From contig JANXMD010000015.1 in assembly GCA_025354845.1 (NCBI GenBank), positions 1 to 17,172 on the forward strand: a DNA stretch of 17,172 nucleotides, written 5' to 3'. Of this stretch, positions 14,417 through 17,172 are shown piece after piece. Every line of letters starts with the position of its first letter. Position 1 is the stretch's first letter. Position numbers and translations under genes: made by a program. Source of the DNA: Verrucomicrobiota bacterium. GTDB taxonomy: Bacteria; Verrucomicrobiota; Verrucomicrobiia; Limisphaerales; UBA9464. Below the pieces are notes generated by a model. That model saw only the letters and a list, made by a program, of their open reading frames with translations, ran no database searches and was not told where the DNA came from.

Positions 14417-17100
14417 GCCACTCGAAGCCCCCATCGGCGCGGTCTGCTGCGCCGGCGCCCGGACTCGGACTGGCGGATCTCTGCATTCGTCGGCCGGTGT
14501 TTGCGACGATGCTCAACCTGCTGCTGCTGATCGTCGGTATCGCCGCCTTCCGGGATCTTGGCGTGGACCAGATTCCCAACGTCGAGCTCCCCATCATCAC
14601 CGTCACGACCACGTTCCGCGGTGCGTCTCCGGAAGAGGTGGAGACTTCGGTCACCCGGCCCATCGAAGAAATCATCAACACCGTCGAGGGTCTCGATGAA
14701 CTCAGCTCTTCCAGCCGCGAGGGCGTGTCGAATGTCACCGCCGGATTCCTGCTCGACCGCAACCGGGACCTCGCGGCCCAGGATGTCCGGGACAAGGTGA
14801 ATTCGATTCTGGCGCGCCTTCCGGTGGGGATTGATCCGCCGATCATCGACAAGTTCGAGGTCGATGCCACACCGGTGCTCTCGGTGGCCGTCAGCGCTCC
14901 GCGCGATCTGAAGGAGATCACCTACATCACCGACAAGCAGCTGAAGCAGAATCTGGAAACGGTTCCTGACGTGGGCGCCATCAGCCTGATCGGTGGCCGC
15001 ACCCGGGCGGTGCAGATCGCGGTCGACACGGATCGGCTGCGGGAATTCAACCTCACCATCGAAGAGGTGCGGGCCGCGTTGGCCGCACAGAATGTCGAGG
15101 TCCCCGGCGGGCGCATGGACCAGGGGGCACGCGAGTTGGTGGTGCGCACCCTCGGTCGCATGGAAAAGGTGCGCGACTTCACCCGGCTCATCGTCGCCAA
15201 CAAGGACGGGCAACCGGTGTACCTGGAGCAGATCGCGGCGGTGACGGATGGCGTCGAGGAACCGCGCACGGTGTCGCGTTACGACGGGTCCAACACGGTG
15301 ACGCTGGTGATCCGCAAGCAGAGCGGATCGAACTCGGTGAAGCTGATCGCGGCCTTGAAGGAGCGCCTAGCCCAGCTGCGGCCCACGCTGCCGCAGGACT
15401 TTCACTACGACATCGTTCGCGATCAGTCCCGCTTCATCCTGCGCAATCTCGACGAGGTCTCCTTCCACCTGGTGCTGGGTATGCTCCTGGTGGCGCTGAC
15501 GGTTTTCCTATTCCTGCACGACTGGCGCGGCACGGTGATCGCCAGCATCGCCATTCCCGTGAGCGTCGTGGCCACCTTTGCGCTGATGAAGTGGATGGGG
15601 TTCACGCTAAACAACTCCACCATGCTGGGGCTGACCTTTGCGGTGGGTGTGGTGATTGATGATGCCATCGTGGTGCTGGAGAACATCCATCGGGTGATGG
15701 AGGAACGCGGGTGCTCGGCATTCGAGGCCGCGCTCGAAGGGACTCGGGAGATCGCCCTGGCGGTGGTCGCGACAACGTTGTCCTTGGTGGTGATCTTCGT
15801 GCCGCTGGCCTTCATGAAAGGCCGTACCGGTCTCTTCTTCTCCAGCTATGGATGGACAGTGGCGTTTGCTATTCTCGTGTCACTGTTCGTCAGCTTCACC
15901 CTCACCCCGATGCTGGCGTCGCGATTTCTGCGGCACACCGCGGATCCGGTTGCCCGCGAGCGCAAGGCGCACGGCGGCCCGCTCATGCGCTGGCTGGCGC
16001 GTGCCTACGGACGGATCCTGGAGTGGAGCCTTGGGCACCGGGGTGTGGTGATGGCGGTGTGTGGCCTGTGTGTTGCTTCGTTGTACTGGCTGGTGCCTGC
16101 GAGCCGCTTCGCCTTTTTCCCGCTCGATGACGCCAGCGAATTTGAGATCTCCATCCAGACACCCGAGGGCACCACGCTGAAGCGCACTCTGGAGTTGTGC
16201 ACCGAGATTGAGCGTGAGCTGAAGGCCTTCCGCATCGAGGGCAAGCCGGCCATTCCGGACACGTTGGTCACCATCGGTCCGACTAGTGGTCGCATCGGAA
16301 AGGGCGAGGGAGACGTGACCTTGGGAACCATCTACTGCCGATTGCCGGACCTGGGCAGCCGGACGCGTCAGATGCTCGGCGAGAGCCGGACGTGGTCGCA
16401 GGATGACGTGATGAAGGAAGCCCGCCGGGTGCTGGCGCGCTATCCGGACATTCGTTCGGCCGTGCAGCGCATCGGGGCCCTGGGTGGCGGCGGTCGGAAT
16501 GGGGACCTTTCCTTCAACCTGATTGGACCCGACCTCGCCCGGCTGACCGAATATTCCGATCAACTGGTTGCCCGGCTTCGCGCCAATCCCGGATTGGCGG
16601 ACGTCGACACCACGCTGGCCAACCGCAAGCCGGAGGTGCAGGTCCACATCGATCGCGACAAGGCCAGTCAGTTCGGACTGCGGGTCGACGACATCGCGTC
16701 GGCGCTGCGAACCCTGGTGGGTGGGCAAATCGTGGGCACGTTCAAGGAGGCGGATGATCAGTACGACGTCTGGCTGCGCGCGGAGCATCCCGATCGGGCC
16801 ACGAGCGAGGCGGTCGGGCAGATCATGCTGCGCGCCGCGCCGGTCAACGGGGCGGCGGTTGGGGAACTCGTTCAATTGTCCAATTTTGTCCGTTTGGATG
16901 AGGCACGTGGCCCGAATCAAATCGACCGTTTCCAGCGCCAGCGTCGGGTCACTATTCAGTCCAATCTCGCGCCAAACTACGCCCTTGGTGAAGGCATGAA
17001 GTTTGTCGAAGCGCAGGTGGCGCAGATGGACCTGCCGCCCGAGTACTCGGTGGTCTTCGTCGGCCGCGCCAAGCAACTTCAGGAGACGCTGCAGAACTTT
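14413..17100 (+). CDS. RND (HAE1/AcrB-type) efflux transporter, 3' part broken or inverted
   Basis: About 896 in-frame residues of a resistance-nodulation-division proton-driven pump. The opening helix ADLCIRRPVFATMLNLLLLIVG is typical. Porter sequences include IPNVELPIITVTTTFRGASPEEVE. TM2-TM6 are present with the proton-relay pair VVIDDAIVVLENIHRV (Asp416-Asp417). TM7 is HRGVVMAVCGLCVASLYWLV, and the second porter domain runs to YSVVFVGRAKQLQETLQNF. In a whole pump TM8-TM12 follow here. Instead, the + strand past 17100 reads PPEDPLPPVVEDRVADRSHE, unlike any RND sequence, although the frame stays open to the window end. The opposite strand there encodes an RND C-terminus (separate entry). 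No frameshift occurs before the break. The start overlaps the adaptor stop by 4 bp. As assembled, the product would lack five membrane helices and could not work. Confidence 0.9.
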
Positions 17101-17172
17101 CCTCCAGAAGATCCCCTTCCCCCAGTCGTCGAAGATCGCGTAGCTGACCGGAGTCACGAGCAGGGTCAAAAG
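17101..17172 (-). pseudogene. Antisense C-terminal fragment of an RND transporter
   Basis: Read on the minus strand from the window edge, this encodes TLLVTPVSYAIFDDWGKG and ends about six residues later. This is the last helix and cytoplasmic tail typical of RND pumps (pattern TLLVxPVxYxxFD). The direction is what an inversion of the 3' end of the neighbouring pump gene would give: moving right from 17101, the fragment is read from its C-terminal end back toward TM12. The rest lies outside the window. The junction is at about 17095-17101 by comparing where each strand stops looking like RND. It could be a true inversion, part of a second convergent pump gene, or an assembly or amplification chimera. 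Confidence 0.75.

Noticed and set aside
15880..17100. 429-codon minus-strand open frame as a full gene
   Set aside because: Only its first two dozen residues look like a protein (the RND C-terminus). The remainder is antisense to the + strand pump and has no protein-like features.
1..17172. tRNA, rRNA or riboswitch
   Set aside because: No cloverleaf-like segment, CCA end, rRNA core motif or known riboswitch signature was recognised in the intergenic regions by eye. A covariance-model scan (tRNAscan, Rfam) would settle it.

Overview
The window is GC-rich bacterial chromosome carrying nine genes and an unusual amount of structured repeat DNA. The gene complement is Gram-negative: two lipoproteins, an RND efflux adaptor and pump, FtsK, and secreted FG-GAP and DUF885 proteins. 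The repeats are of the kind I associate with Verrucomicrobiota: a '...LECGSPLPL...' pseudo-peptide, dispersed AAACCACAGA elements and AAAGTC-type heptamers. A verrucomicrobial source, perhaps near Pedosphaera/Limisphaerales, is an inference and was not tested by search.

Layout. 1-1045 (-) is the N-terminal part of an unknown lipoprotein. It diverges from a LipM/LplA-like octanoyl or lipoyl transferase (1163-1852, +), which converges on deoC, deoxyribose-phosphate aldolase (1897-2583, -). A dispersed repeat (2662-2707) lies between deoC and three + strand genes: a secreted DUF885 zinc-hydrolase-like protein (2786-4570), a GNAT acetyltransferase (4616-5200) and a secreted FG-GAP/VCBS repeat protein (5269-7617). 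The 1.2 kb from 7618 to 8860 has no convincing gene. It holds two direct copies (about 480 bp each) of a repeat made of consecutive small hairpins, the second ending in a heptamer tandem array. Next comes a polytopic membrane protein of unknown function (8861-10069, +), which converges on ftsK (10252-13008, -) across an imperfect inverted repeat. Upstream of ftsK lies a 146-bp inverted-repeat element (13069-13214), then an RND adaptor (13298-14416, +) overlapping an RND pump gene (14413 onward, +) by 4 bp.

The pump gene is broken near 17100. To the left it encodes about 896 residues of a normal RND transporter in frame. To the right, the last 72 bases encode the C-terminal end of an RND transporter on the opposite strand. 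That is the pattern of a local inversion or an inverted chimera at a contig end.

Most genes here are ordinary chromosomal functions and I see no defence, secretion or biosynthetic system. The strongest candidate for something undescribed is the hairpin-array repeat pair at 7687-8795. All eight short stems are identical in both copies, while nearby unpaired bases have drifted. None of the start sites has a clear Shine-Dalgarno sequence at normal spacing.
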